Assembly: GCF_029909975.1 (NCBI RefSeq) | Contig: NZ_CP094516.1 | Coordinates: 7,728,501-7,792,500 of the forward strand | DNA: 64,000 bases | Direction of reading: 5' to 3' | Source of the DNA: Bradyrhizobium sp. ISRA430 | GTDB lineage: Bacteria; Pseudomonadota; Alphaproteobacteria; Rhizobiales; Xanthobacteraceae | Part shown: one piece after another, positions 8,557 through 17,859 of the stretch | How positions within the stretch are numbered: the stretch's first letter is position 1 | Layout: the number at the start of each line of letters is the position of its first letter | Made by a program: the position numbers and the translations under genes | The notes under the pieces: generated by a model | What the model saw: the letters and a program-made list of their open reading frames with translations, nothing else | What the model was told of the DNA's origin: nothing | Databases searched by the model: none

Positions 8557-9882
8557 CTAGTCGCAAGTAACCGAGGGCGCGTCGTTGTGCTTGAGGTGTC
8601 GCTTTCGGACATTATAACTCACCAGCCAGATCACGCCGACCGCGATCGGCACGAAGGCTGCGGTCAGGAACGAGGGCTCTACTCGCAGTCCGACGTCATG
8701 CGCGCCCTTGGCAAGATAGCTAAACAGGCTGACCACATAATATCCTATCGCCCCGACCGACAATCCTTCGACCGTGCACTGCAGCCGAAGTTGCTGTCTC
8801 GCGCGCTCGTTGATAGCTTGCAACAGGTCACGATTCTGTCGTTCGATTTCGACGTCGACCCGGGTTCGCAACAGATCGGCGGCACGCGCGAGCTTGACCG
8901 ACAGAGTCGCCTGACGATCCTCCACAGTTGCGCAGGTTCGCATCGCCGGCGCCATGCGGCGTGCCAGAAACGACGACCAGGTCGGATAGCCCGAGACATC
9001 GTTGCCTTCAATGATGGATAGTCGCGATTGGACCAGCTCGTTATAGGCCCTACTGGCGCCGAATCGAAACAGGCTGCCGGTCGCGCCTCTTTCGAAGGAT
9101 GCGGCCAGCGCCGTCAGCTCGGCAAGTAGGTGGTTGTTGAACTGCAGCCCCTCACCGCTTTGCATTTTCTCGAGCGCCTCAACAAGACGGCGGTCGATGC
9201 GATCAACAGATGGTGCAAGCTCAAGGGCCGCCGACAGGCCAAGCAGCGCCAATGGACGGTAGGTCTCGATTTCCAGGAGCCGTTGCACCAGCGCTCCGAG
9301 ATCGTGCGACGTCAACCCGAGGTCGCAGACGAGGATTTTCGTAAAGCCTTTTTCGTCTACGCGGAAGTCTGAGGCGGCGACGCCTGCGCCGCTCTTTGTG
9401 GCAACCATGGCCAGGCTGTTCTTGTCAAAAATCTGTTCGGCCCGCGTGGTCGGCGAAGCGTCCCGCTCCACTTCTAGCCTGATCGCGACCAGCAACTGTC
9501 CGGTCTGACGCAACGCGCGGATCAGCGATCGGACAGTACCATCAACCTTGTCAAATTGGTCTGCGGCAGAACAATTTGCGTTAGTCCAGATCCAGGTGAA
9601 CGTTGTAAATTCCGAATGCTGCTCCCAGCGTAGCGTAGCGGGCCCGATGACAATCTGATGAAGTTTCGCCGATTGCTCAGGCGGCGTAAGATTGCGCTCG
9701 AGGCAAAAATCGATAAAACGGCAGCGATCGCTTGTGGCCGCCTCGCCCTGTGCAAGAAAAGCGAAGTGGATCACGCTGAACGGCGAAATAAGGCGCGTGA
9801 AGGGGCGTGCGTGCACTTCGCGGAGCACAGCGTCGCGTTGCGGATGTGGCGTGAAGGTTCGCAGATCCAGTTCATCGACCAT
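8557..9882 (-). CDS. DUF3422 family membrane protein
   Basis: The protein has 441 residues when started at the ATG at 9882 (MVDELDLRTFTPHPQRDAVL), which has a GCGAGG site upstream; the frame is open for 19 more codons. Residues about 12-30 carry the family hallmark HPQRDAVLREVHARPF, a long alpha-helical middle follows, and two hydrophobic helices lie near the C-terminus (GAIGYYVVSLFSYL and FVPIAVGVIWLVSYN). DUF3422 proteins are predicted inner-membrane proteins of unknown function in proteobacteria. It stands alone between pseudogenes and appears intact, which is notable in this decayed stretch. Confidence 0.85.
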   Translation of the reverse strand: MVDELDLRTFTPHPQRDAVLREVHARPFTRLISPFSVIHFAFLAQGEAATSDRCRFIDFCLERNLTPPEQSAKLHQIVIGPATLRWEQHSEFTTFTWIWTNANCSAADQFDKVDGTVRSLIRALRQTGQLLVAIRLEVERDASPTTRAEQIFDKNSLAMVATKSGAGVAASDFRVDEKGFTKILVCDLGLTSHDLGALVQRLLEIETYRPLALLGLSAALELAPSVDRIDRRLVEALEKMQSGEGLQFNNHLLAELTALAASFERGATGSLFRFGASRAYNELVQSRLSIIEGNDVSGYPTWSSFLARRMAPAMRTCATVEDRQATLSVKLARAADLLRTRVDVEIERQNRDLLQAINERARQQLRLQCTVEGLSVGAIGYYVVSLFSYLAKGAHDVGLRVEPSFLTAAFVPIAVGVIWLVSYNVRKRHLKHNDAPSVTCD

Positions 9883-11036
9883 GTATTGACGCCTCGCTTC
9901 AGGTGAGCAGGCAACCGTCAGCCTTGACGCGGGATGCAATGGCGGTGCTAGGAAACGGTTGCGCGCGGCTAGGTTGCTGATGAAGTCATGTCGACGATCA
10001 CTACCGAGGCCGCCTTGAACTCGGGAAAGAGGTCTTGCGGGAGGAGCGTCAGGCCAGGCAGATTGAGATGGAGCCGCCCCATCCAGCTTTCGAATGACGC
10101 CATCAACGTATGGTCCGGTGTTTACGGCGAAATGTCGGCATTGTGGCTCAATAGGTGTAGCGGCGCGCGCGCGACCTTGGCGGTGGCGCGCGGCACCGTT
10201 CGACGAATGCCTAGATTTACGTGGACATGGTTGTCTGGCCCTCCCTCAGGTGCCGCCGCGTGTCCGCCGATGGGCACCTCGGCTTGTGGCTTGGACTTGC
10301 CGACGTCGAGAGGGGTGCCGGGCGGAAGCTCCTTCGCGGCCATGACCCAAAGCTCCTGCTCGCCCTGCAAACGATCTGCGCGCGGGTTGGCGAGGTCGAA
10401 CATCGCGAAGACCGAAATTATGAGGTTCGCCCCTGGAGGACGACGCTCGCATTTGGTCAACAGACCCAGTGTGCGGGGCTTTACAAGAACGGGCATGAAG
10501 CCTGCCAAGACGTTTTTCGTCCCCACCAATATCTCTCTAGCGTGACAGACTTTCGGTCGCACGATGCAAACGCGTCTTTATGTCCCATACCAAATTTGGT
10601 AGGCAGACGTTTAGCTCCGCGTTGCGCAAACTGTCGTTCCCGCGGCGAAGGTTGATATTCGAAGCAGGCGCAATTTGCTCCAGCAGAATCATCGGCTCCC
10701 AAAGCCGATCGATCGACCCGATATCGGACCAGAGTGCCGCTCACCAAAGAATTAAAGCCGTTTTGTCTGCGAAGAATCGGTACTTCGTGGCCGTGGGTAA
10801 GTTGCTTCGTTAGGCGAAGCCGTTGATGCGGTGGACGCGGACTAGACGCATTCGTCTTGCGACTGAGCAAGGGTGTGCGTGGGACGCCCTCGAGGCGGCT
10901 CGCTACATCTAATCCCAGCCGAGTGCACACGAAATCACCGAGTCCGATCGGCGGTCCGGCCGGAAATCTTCGGCGACCAACCTTTGCAAATTGATCGATG
11001 GCCGGCAAAACGGCAGTCAGACGGGAAGGATAACTT
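9883..11036. other. decayed region without an identifiable gene
   Basis: This stretch of about 1.15 kb lies between the DUF3422 gene and the otsA pseudogene. Overlapping frames exist on both strands (for example about 185 codons on plus from 9988 and 146 on minus to 10122), but none shows a known motif, a good start signal or composition that sets it apart. It may hold heavily mutated remains. No RNA or repeat is seen. Confidence 0.45.
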
Positions 11037-12110
11037 GTGAATCTCGTCATCGTATCGAACCGGGTCGCCGGTAGCGACGTCGATCAACCCAAAACAGGCG
11101 GGCTTGAGGCGGTCCTTGCTGCTGTGGGGCGATTTGGGTGGGGCCGAGGCGATGCTCGCTTATGATTTGATAGGCTTTCAGACCGACGAGAATCGACGGA
11201 ATTTCCTTGCCTGTGTCCGTGCCGATTTCGAGCTCACGCCTGATGAAAATGGTGTGGTGATTTCCCGCAATGCCGCGTGACAAGATCGCAGGTATTTCCG
11301 ATCGGCATAGATACAGATAGATTTGCACAAAATGCTGTCGAATGCCGATGCCTTGTTGCTATTGCAAGGTCTCAATCGCGAGAAACTTGCCGTCGACGTC
11401 GACCGGCTTGACTACACCAAGGGTCTCGACAATCGCGTTCGGGCAATCGATCACCTTCTGAACGAGGAACCGCGCAGCATCTCGCTTTTGCAGATCGCGA
11501 CAACCTCACGATCCGGCATCAAGAGCTACGATGACTATCAGAGCGATGTCGCGGCTCTTGTCGAGGACGTCAACGCTCGGCATGGCGCGGACGGCTGGAT
11601 GCCGATCCGCCACGAACGAAGCCTCAGAGTCAGGCAGTGCTCGCCGCCCTCTACCGTGCCGCACGTGTCACCTTGGTAACATCGTTGCGTGTCGGGATGA
11701 ATCTCGTAGCGAAAGAATATGTTGCCGCGCAGGATGGCAGCGATCCCGGCGTACTGATTTTGTCGAAATTTGTCGGCGCGGCCAAGGAACTCGACGCGGC
11801 GCTCCTCATCGATTCCAACAACATCGAAGACATAGCGGCTAAGATTTCGATCGCATTTTCAATGTCGCAGCCCGACCGCATCTGCCGCTGGAAGAAGATG
11901 ATGGCGAAGCTTCGAGTGTATCCCATCCAGAAATGGTCGGCGCACTTTATCTCCGAGTTGGAGAAAATTCGGACCGAGAAACTCGCGAGACAAAGCCCTC
12001 GGGATGTGGGCGGGTCCAGCAGTCTAAACCAAAGATCGAGGGAAAATTGGCCGGAGGAGCTGGCCGTTTTGACCTGCCGCGGCAGTAGGCATGCCCAGCA
12101 TTCGGTCTGA
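11037..12110 (+). pseudogene. otsA: alpha,alpha-trehalose-phosphate synthase, deleted and frameshifted
   Basis: The start is GTG 11037, with AAGGA 6 bp upstream, giving NLVIVSNRVAG as in OtsA N-termini. The similarity then jumps from GGLEAVLAAVG straight to YDLIGFQTDENRRNFL, so about 350-400 bp of the catalytic N-domain are missing. Later blocks sit in different frames: FPIGIDTDRFA, the UDP-glucose-site region VDRLDYTKGLDNR (from about 11395), and LVTSLRVGMNLVAKEYVAAQ (about 11675-11735). At least three frame changes are needed. A functional OtsA is about 470-480 residues. The enzyme makes trehalose-6-phosphate from UDP-glucose and glucose-6-phosphate, an osmoprotectant route; this copy cannot work. 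Confidence 0.88.
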
Positions 12111-12544
12111 GAGCTGGGAGATTCAATGAGGATTTCACCCACATCGTAGGCTTGGGCTGGAACCACGGTCCCTCAAGCGGCTCCAGACATCCTGCTCGGC
12201 GCGCTCAATAGCGTAGATGGCATCCCGAGGCCGTACCAGCCCACGACAGATATTTACATCCATGGTCATCCGTACATGGCACAGTCGGCTGCAGGCATGA
12301 GGGAAGGGACAGCCTACAATCCGTTCGGCGCCAGGGTTATCCTCATACCTCGACTTAAGGGCGGCTGAACGGAAGTGGCTTGTCATTGGCTGTTCTTGCT
12401 TGAAACCTCGGCTATCGGGCGCCGCAGCTTACCGCGATGCTGCGACTAGAGCAGTTCGACGCCGGCACAAAAGCCGGTACAGCGATCAACCTCCAAGGCT
12501 GAGATCGTCAAAGCGAATCGAAGATGACGAAGTTGCCTTTGTGT
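12111..12544. other. region between otsA remnant and IS element, no gene recognised
   Basis: There is an 83-codon minus-strand frame (12135-12386), but it has no recognised motif and no clear start signal. No repeat or RNA is evident. It is probably decayed accessory sequence interrupted on its right by the IS insertion. Confidence 0.4.
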
Positions 12545-12553
12545 TTGACAGTC
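12545..12553. repeat. left 9-bp target-site duplication of the IS256-family element
   Basis: TTGACAGTC directly abuts the left terminal inverted repeat and is repeated exactly at 13978-13986 on the other side of the element. A 9-bp duplication is within the 8-9 bp typical of the IS256 family. Confidence 0.85.
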
Positions 12554-13977
12554 GGTCGTGTCCCCAGTGATGGTGTAGCTCGGTAGAGCAAAGCCGTCCG
12601 CACGCGCGCCCTACAATAGCGCCGTAGCGGGCGGACGGCTTTGCGGTGGTCACCGGCGATTCGCCGGTAGGGTCGGGTTGCTGACACCAACCTGATTCGA
12701 GGAACCACCGATGACCGACGAGATGATGAACCTGCGGACGCTCGTGGAGAAGACCCCTGATGCGGATCTGCTGCGCGAGATGATCGGCTTTGCCGCCCAG
12801 CGCCTGATGGAGCTGGAAGTGGAAAGCCAGACCGGAGCCGCCTATGGCGAGAAGAGCCCCGAGCGCCTGGCCCAGCGCAACGGCTACCGCGACCGCATTT
12901 GGGAGACCCGCGCCGGCGCGGTCGAACTGCGCATCCCCAAGCTGCGCAAGGGCTCCTACTTCCCCGGCTTCCTGGAGCCCCGTCGCATGGCCGAGAAGGC
13001 GCTTACCGCGGTGGTGCAGGAAGCCTACGTGCAGGGCGTCTCGACCCGCTCGGTCGACGATCTCGTGCAGGCCATGGGCATGAGCGGCATCTCCAAGAGC
13101 CAGGTGAGCCGGCTCTGCGCCGAGATCGACGATAAGGTGAAGGCGTTCCTCGCCCGTCCGATCGAGGGCGACTGGCCGTATTTGTGGATCGACGCCACCT
13201 ACGTGAAGGTGCGCCAGCAGGGCCGCATCGTCTCGGTCGCGGTGATTGTCGCGGTCGGCGTCAACAGTGACGGCCGGCGCGAAGTTCTCGGCATGGATAT
13301 TGGCCCGTCCGAGGCCGAGACGTTCTGGACCGCGTTCCTGCGCAAGCTCGCGCGCCGCGGCCTACGCGGCGTCAAGCTGGTCGTGTCTGATGCCCATGAG
13401 GGCATCAAGGCCACCGTCGCCAAGGTGCTCAACGCCTCCTGGCAGCGTTGCCGCGTCCACTTCATGCGCAACGCGCTCGCGCATGCCGGCAAGAGCGGCC
13501 GGCGTGTCGTCTCCGCCTTCATCGCCACCGCGTTTGCCCAGGACGATGCCGAGGCCGCAAAGACCCAATGGCGAAAGGTCGCCGACCAGCTCCGCCCCAA
13601 GCTCCCCAAGCTCGCCGGCTTCCTCGACGAGGCCGAGACCGATGTGCTCGCCTACATGACCTTCCCGCCCCAGCATCGGACCAAGCTGCACTCGACCAAC
13701 CCGATCGAGCGCCTCAACGGCGAGATCAAGCGCCGCACCGAGGTGGTCGGCATCTTCCCCAATGAGGACGCCATCGTTCGCCTCGTCGGTGCGATCCTGC
13801 TCGAGCAGAATGATGAATGGGCCGTCCAGCGCGCCCGCTACATGACGCTGGAAACCATCGCGCCGTTGAGCGATGATCCCGCCGTCAGCTTCCCGGCAAT
13901 CGCCAGCTGACTTGTCCGGCCCTCGCCGGCGAACGCGGTGTCCCACCGCCAGTTACACCACGCCTAGGGACACGATC
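12554..13977 (+). mobile_element. IS256-family insertion sequence, complete
   Basis: This 1424-bp element is bounded by imperfect terminal inverted repeats. The left end begins GGTCGTGTCCCCAG and the right end, read inward on the other strand, begins GATCGTGTCCCTAG; about 22 of the first 30 bases agree. A 9-bp direct repeat (TTGACAGTC) flanks it. It carries one transposase gene, and size, ends and duplication all fit IS256. The transposase frame is intact, so the insertion looks recent relative to the decayed surroundings. The two flanks are presumably contiguous in the uninterrupted ancestor. Confidence 0.92.
12711..13910 (+). CDS. IS256-family (Mutator-type) transposase
   Basis: This 399-residue protein has the normal length of IS256/IS285-type transposases. 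It carries the RNase H-like DDE catalytic core: [14 protein letters not shown] holds the first aspartate, [12 protein letters not shown] the second, and the [16 protein letters not shown] block near residues 325-340 the glutamate. The helical insertion and the [11 protein letters not shown] motif typical of Mutator transposases are present. It starts about 157 bp inside the left end. Enzymes of this family move DNA by a copy-out or cut-and-paste route and bind the terminal repeats seen here. Confidence 0.95.
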   Translation: MTDEMMNLRTLVEKTPDADLLREMIGFAAQRLMELEVESQTGAAYGEKSPERLAQRNGYRDRIWETRAGAVELRIPKLRKGSYFPGFLEPRRMAEKALTAVVQEAYVQGVSTRSVDDLVQAMGMSGISKSQVSRLCAEIDDKVKAFLARPIEGDWPYLWIDATYVKVRQQGRIVSVAVIVAVGVNSDGRREVLGMDIGPSEAETFWTAFLRKLARRGLRGVKLVVSDAHEGIKATVAKVLNASWQRCRVHFMRNALAHAGKSGRRVVSAFIATAFAQDDAEAAKTQWRKVADQLRPKLPKLAGFLDEAETDVLAYMTFPPQHRTKLHSTNPIERLNGEIKRRTEVVGIFPNEDAIVRLVGAILLEQNDEWAVQRARYMTLETIAPLSDDPAVSFPAIAS

Positions 13978-13986
13978 TTGACAGTC
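13978..13986. repeat. right 9-bp target-site duplication of the IS256-family element
   Basis: TTGACAGTC repeats the left flank at 12545-12553 exactly and abuts the right inverted repeat, confirming the right boundary of the element. Confidence 0.85.
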
Positions 13987-14762
13987 AGCCCTTCAGCCTT
14001 GAACCCGCAGTTGCTGACGTGGCCTGATGGCGGCGAAGATTCGTTCGCCACGATTGGTGAAGACCTTGACAAAGACGAACACTGCCTCCGCGACTGGAAA
14101 ACTCTGACAAGTTTGAGGCTTGTAGCATCGCTGTTCTAAATTGACTGGGGTGCGTCGCGCCCCGCAAGTTACCGAATTCGAGGAATTGATCGCGGCCGTC
14201 AGCTTTTGGTCAGGGGACGGGGTTAGTCAGGCACTGCCCGAAAGGTGCCTGGGCAGCCCCACGAACTCCTTCGCCGGTCATGCTGATCAGGTGGAGGGGA
14301 AATGTCGTAGCGTTTGATGAACACGTATCGCGCCTCGCGCGCGACGTTTGATGACCGGCAACGCGTTAATAGACAAATCACATATCTAGGGTGTCGAAAA
14401 TGCCGCATGAATCTCGCAGCCTTAGTGTTATCGTTCGGTCCTCGTCGGGCGCGAAGGGCGATACCGGCGAGATAGCCGGAAGAACAATACAAGGTCGAGG
14501 ATGGATACGTACTTCTTAACAATTCAAAGATAGTGGCGTTGCGTATCAGGCCGCTCTTGGCAACGACGATGATCCCACCGCTGTCGCGAGACGACACTTA
14601 AAATCCTGGTGGCAGACGCAGGACGTTTGCGGGAGCCTGGAGCCGCCTAAGCGGATTGCTTGAGCCTATATTGGCGCGTCACAAATACGGCATCTGGATA
14701 CACATGCGGACGCGCTCCATCATCCGCGATCCGCGATGGCCGCTGTTCCTGAAGGAGTTGTA
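13987..14762. other. gene-poor stretch after the IS element
   Basis: This 776-bp stretch contains only short or motif-free frames, such as 124 codons on the minus strand at 14223-14597. The last part supplies the leader of the phosphatase-like gene, with AAGGAG at 14752-14757. Nothing else is recognised. Confidence 0.45.
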
Positions 14763-15551
14763 ATGGCCCAATATGCCTCCACGGCAGACGATGCCGATGT
14801 CTATCTGTCATTCGCCGCCGAGCTCGCGGATTCGGTCAGGCCCATCGTGCTGTCCTATTTCCGCACGCCGCTGGATGTCGTTGCCAAGTCCGATGCCAGC
14901 CCGGTGACGATCGCCGATCGAGCCGTCGAGTTGCGTCTCAGGGAAGGGATCGAGGCGCGCTTTCCGGAGCATGGCATCATCGGCGAGGAGATCGGAGCCA
15001 AGCCCGGCGGAGCATTCACCTGGATCGTCGACCCGATCGACGGCACCAAGAGTTTTATCAGCGGCTTTCCCTTGTTCGGCACGCTGATCGCGTTGACCTA
15101 TCAGCAGCAGCCGTTCTGCGGCCTGATCGACATCCCCTTTACGGGCGAGCGGTGGATGGCGAAGCCCAGCGTGGCGCGGTTTGGCGATGGATTGGCTCGG
15201 ACCAGCGCATGCGAGAGCGTCGCCGACGCGAGCTTCTACACCACATCGCCTGACATGTTCCGCAAAGGCGAGATGGAGCCATTCGAGCGGCTGTCGCGAG
15301 TTGCGCGGATGCGCCGATTCGGCGGCGATTGCTACATCTATGGCCTGCTTGCGTCGGGACACTGCGACATCGTTCTCGAAACGGGGCTTCAGCCATATGA
15401 CTACATGGCGCTGGTTCCGATCGTGCAGGGCGCCGGCGGCTGCATCACCGATTGGAAGGGATGCCCGCTCTCGATTCACTCGGAAGGGCGCATCTTGGCA
15501 ACCGCAACGCCGCGGCTTCATGCCGAAGCGCTCGCCTTGATCCAGGGATAA
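14763..15551 (+). CDS. inositol-monophosphatase-family phosphatase (HisN-like)
   Basis: The protein has 262 residues from ATG 14763, which has AAGGAG 5 bp upstream. It has the lithium-sensitive phosphatase motifs: the metal-binding glutamate in HGIIGEEIG, WIVDPIDGTKSF (DPIDGT) near residue 85, and a C-terminal YDYMALVPIVQGAGG equivalent to the WDxAA motif, with tyrosine in place of tryptophan. The family dephosphorylates inositol phosphates, histidinol-phosphate or bisphosphate nucleotides. The length and the Y/W change fit HisN-like histidinol-phosphatases best, but no his genes are nearby. It precedes the eutB remnant by 9 bp. The gene looks intact. Confidence 0.8.
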   Translation: MAQYASTADDADVYLSFAAELADSVRPIVLSYFRTPLDVVAKSDASPVTIADRAVELRLREGIEARFPEHGIIGEEIGAKPGGAFTWIVDPIDGTKSFISGFPLFGTLIALTYQQQPFCGLIDIPFTGERWMAKPSVARFGDGLARTSACESVADASFYTTSPDMFRKGEMEPFERLSRVARMRRFGGDCYIYGLLASGHCDIVLETGLQPYDYMALVPIVQGAGGCITDWKGCPLSIHSEGRILATATPRLHAEALALIQG

Positions 15552-15560
15552 CCACCAATC

Positions 15561-16122
15561 ATGCCTTACAGGACAGCCATCGGAGGGACGGTTGTCCGCT
15601 TTGCTAACCTCAGGGATCTGATGGCCAAGGTGACGTCCGAGCGGACGGGCGATCAGCTCGTCGGCATCGCCGCTGACGGTCCGGAAGAGCGGCTTGCGGC
15701 CAGATGGCGCTCGCCGATCTGCCGCGCAAGGCCATCCTGGCCGAGGAACTGATTCCGGCCGTACTGACGACGTCTCTCGCCTGATCTTGGATCGACATGA
15801 TCCGGCGGCCTTTGCGATCGTCTCATCGCTCACCGTCGGCGAATTCCGCGATTGGCTGCTTAAGCCCGAAGGCCAACGGTAGCTTGAGGCGGTGGCGCCC
15901 GACGAGACGCCTGAAATGGTCGCTTCCGGTCTCGAAGATCATGCAGCTACAGGATCTGATCTCGGTTGCGTCGAAGCGGGAAGTGGTCACCACATTCCGC
16001 TACGAGGATCGGGCTAAAGGGACGGCTTTCGACGCGCAATCAGCCGAACCACCCGACCGATGATGCCTATGGCATCGCCGCGTCGTCCATCGATGGGCTC
16101 TAGACGGGATCGGGCGATGCGG
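15561..16122 (+). pseudogene. eutB: ethanolamine ammonia-lyase large subunit, truncated and frameshifted
   Basis: From ATG 15561 the frame reads VVRFANLRDLMAKVTSERTG and DQLVGIAADGPEERLAA, matching the EutB N-terminus. The match then continues in other frames: LILDRHDPAAFAIVSSLTVG with EFRDWLL, IMQLQDLISVASKREVVTTF, and LKGRLSTRNQPNHPTDDAYG ending near DAV at about 16122. At least three frameshifts and an in-frame stop (GL*TGSGDAV) occur. Only about the first 190 of roughly 460 residues remain. EutB is the catalytic subunit of the B12-dependent ethanolamine lyase; no eutC or other eut gene is present. The break lies within a few bases of the LysR remnant. Confidence 0.85.
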
Positions 16123-16133
16123 TGAGCCTCCAA

Positions 16134-16485
16134 TCAGTTCGCGGTGAACCATAGGTGCCGTTGAACCTGCTTCACGTCGGAGCGGATCAGCGTCTGATCG
16201 AGTAGATCGGTAGGCGTTTTGATTGATCTTGCCAGGAAAGGGCAACAGAGCGGGGTGACCGTCTCCTCCGGAGGAGGGACAACTTCGGCGCCCTCGGCGC
16301 GCGCGGGACCGTAGACGATATCGATTCAAAATCGTCATTGCTAAAGCGCGCATAATCCGTGTTTGCGACTAGTCGAACCTCAAGCTTCGGATAAGCGGCG
16401 AGAAACTGTGCGAGCCGTGGCGCCAACCATTGCGTGGCAAAGCTTGGAGCTGAACAGACGCGCACCAGCCGGCGCATCACAAGCA
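16134..16485 (-). pseudogene. LysR-type regulator, effector-domain remnant
   Basis: On the minus strand the sequence reads RLVRVCSAPSFATQWLAPRL, AQFLAAYPKLEVRLVANTDY and ARFSNDDF, then after a one-base shift DIVYGPARAEGAEVVPPPEE, PLCCPFLARSIKTPTDLLDQ and TLIRSDVKQVQRHLWFTAN before TGA (complement of 16134-16136). This matches the substrate-binding domain of GcvA-like LysR proteins. The helix-turn-helix is not recognisable upstream and the C-terminal end is missing. It lies tail to tail with the eutB remnant, so a deletion or rearrangement probably joined the two. Confidence 0.75.
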
Positions 16486-17114
16486 AAGGACGGGGAGTTC
16501 TGAAATTTATGGAAAGCCGTAGGCGCCGGCGCGGGATGGGCATAGTTATTGCCGATGTCGACGGCATGGCTAGGATCCGCCGAGGCACTGGATGGCGTCG
16601 AAAGGGCAGGACAGCGCGAGCGCAGACGCTCCACCAATCTCTGCGCCGCGTCTGATGGGGGCGCGTTCGAACCAAAGGCCGGCAGCGAATGACGCGGCGA
16701 GAGCGAGGATGCAGGCGAAATAGCTGTTCACCAGATCCCAGGTAGCGTTACCGGGTGGCGAGGAAAGTTCGTGCCATGACTATATTGCGAATGCGTCCGA
16801 CCACATTGGTCCGGGGCAAATAGAAGAGCCAACCTTAGCATTGCAGCGATGGCGATAATCAGCGCGAAGCGGCTGTCGCCTGCCGTATTTCTGCTCAATA
16901 GGCCTTATGATGGCCAGGTCCACTTGCGAACAGCTCGCCGGGCGGTTGCCGACAGGCAGCGACGAAGCTCATTGAGCACTCATGTGCGGAGCGCGCCTCG
17001 GAATAGCGCGTCCCGTCACCCTCAGACCGTCGGCCTCCGGTTGCGCGCTTGCCTTTTCTTCCCGGATTAATAGAATTAACAGCTTTCAGGGCAGGCAAAG
17101 TTTCGGCCCAATAA
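16486..17114. other. intergenic stretch with no identified gene
   Basis: About 630 bp lie between the LysR remnant and the methyltransferase. Short frames occur on both strands but without start signals or motifs. The lost N-terminal part of the LysR gene would be expected here but I cannot trace it. Base composition becomes more AT-rich toward 17050-17130. Confidence 0.4.
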
Positions 17115-17133
17115 CACATAACTCGGAATTATG
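17115..17133 (+). promoter_or_regulatory. near-palindromic leader repeat, copy 1 (includes a start codon)
   Basis: CACATAACTCGGAATTATG ends with the ATG of the methyltransferase gene. The same 19 bases occur, inverted, at 18800-18818, where they end with the ATG of the convergent gene. The inner 17 bases, CATAACTCGGAATTATG, are themselves an imperfect palindrome in which only one base pair and the centre break the symmetry. It could be an operator for a dimeric repressor that would also block ribosome access. Confidence 0.65.
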
Positions 17134-17859
17134 CGGTCATCAGACGGACGCTTGATTAGGGAATCTGCTGAGCGACTCTATGGTCAGGGGCAACCCATTT
17201 GGGACCCACAAGATCGCTGGAACGCGTACAAGCGCTCTGCCATCAATTGCTTCGCTGAACGGCACGCTCGTACGTTAGTTCAGCGAGCTGAGACAATACT
17301 GGATGCGGGATGCGGATGTGAGCCATACCCGTGGCTGCCAACACATGCGATCAGCCTTGATCGATTCAAGAGCCAGTTGCAAGGTCGGTCAAAGCCAATC
17401 GCTGGAGACCTTGAGCGGCTACCATTTGGAGATCACTCCATTGACTTCATCGTGTGCGTCGCATCCGTCCTGAACTATGTTTCCGCTGCAGAAGCCATTG
17501 TCGAGATATCACGAGTTCTACGTCCCGGCGGGCATTTGTTGCTACACTTTGAGACGTCGACGACCTTCGAACAGTTATTCAGATTAAGATGGGGCGCTCC
17601 TGTCGTCCGAATTGATACGTTAAACAGCGGACGCCAAGATACTCTATGGATCTACAGCCCCTCTTATGTGAACGCCCTCCTAAGCAACCGAGGGCTCAGC
17701 ATCAAACAACGCCAAGGTTTTCACATTGGCTCGGCACTAGCGCTTCGATTTGGGTTTGATCAGCAAGTGTCGGCAAGACTCGCTCCGCTTGATCGCTTTT
17801 TGGGCGTGCTTCACCCGTTCGGCGATGACGCTATTCTTTTAGCCGAAAAGCTTGCATGA
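17131..17859 (+). CDS. class I SAM-dependent methyltransferase
   Basis: This 242-residue protein has a Methyltransf_11-type core. Motif I, ILDAGCGCEPYPWLP, lies near residues 56-70, the acidic loop after strand 2 is in AISLDRF, GDLERLPFGDHSIDFIV is at about 91-107, and ISRVLRPGGHLLLHFETS is at about 126-143. The substrate is unknown. The start ATG 17131 is embedded in the 19-bp repeat. The last 29 bp overlap the convergent gene at 17831-18802. Codon use and composition are more AT-rich than the core genes to the right, consistent with acquisition together with the neighbouring recombinase. Confidence 0.85.
   Translation: MRSSDGRLIRESAERLYGQGQPIWDPQDRWNAYKRSAINCFAERHARTLVQRAETILDAGCGCEPYPWLPTHAISLDRFKSQLQGRSKPIAGDLERLPFGDHSIDFIVCVASVLNYVSAAEAIVEISRVLRPGGHLLLHFETSTTFEQLFRLRWGAPVVRIDTLNSGRQDTLWIYSPSYVNALLSNRGLSIKQRQGFHIGSALALRFGFDQQVSARLAPLDRFLGVLHPFGDDAILLAEKLA

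Noticed and set aside
9988..10562. Overlapping frames on both strands (185 and 146 codons) as possible genes
   Set aside because: No motif, weak start signals and equally long frames on the two strands; left as unassigned decayed sequence.
12276..12292. Sigma-54-type promoter starting TGGCAC
   Set aside because: The downstream element is out of register with the TGGCAC-N5-TTGC spacing and no gene follows.
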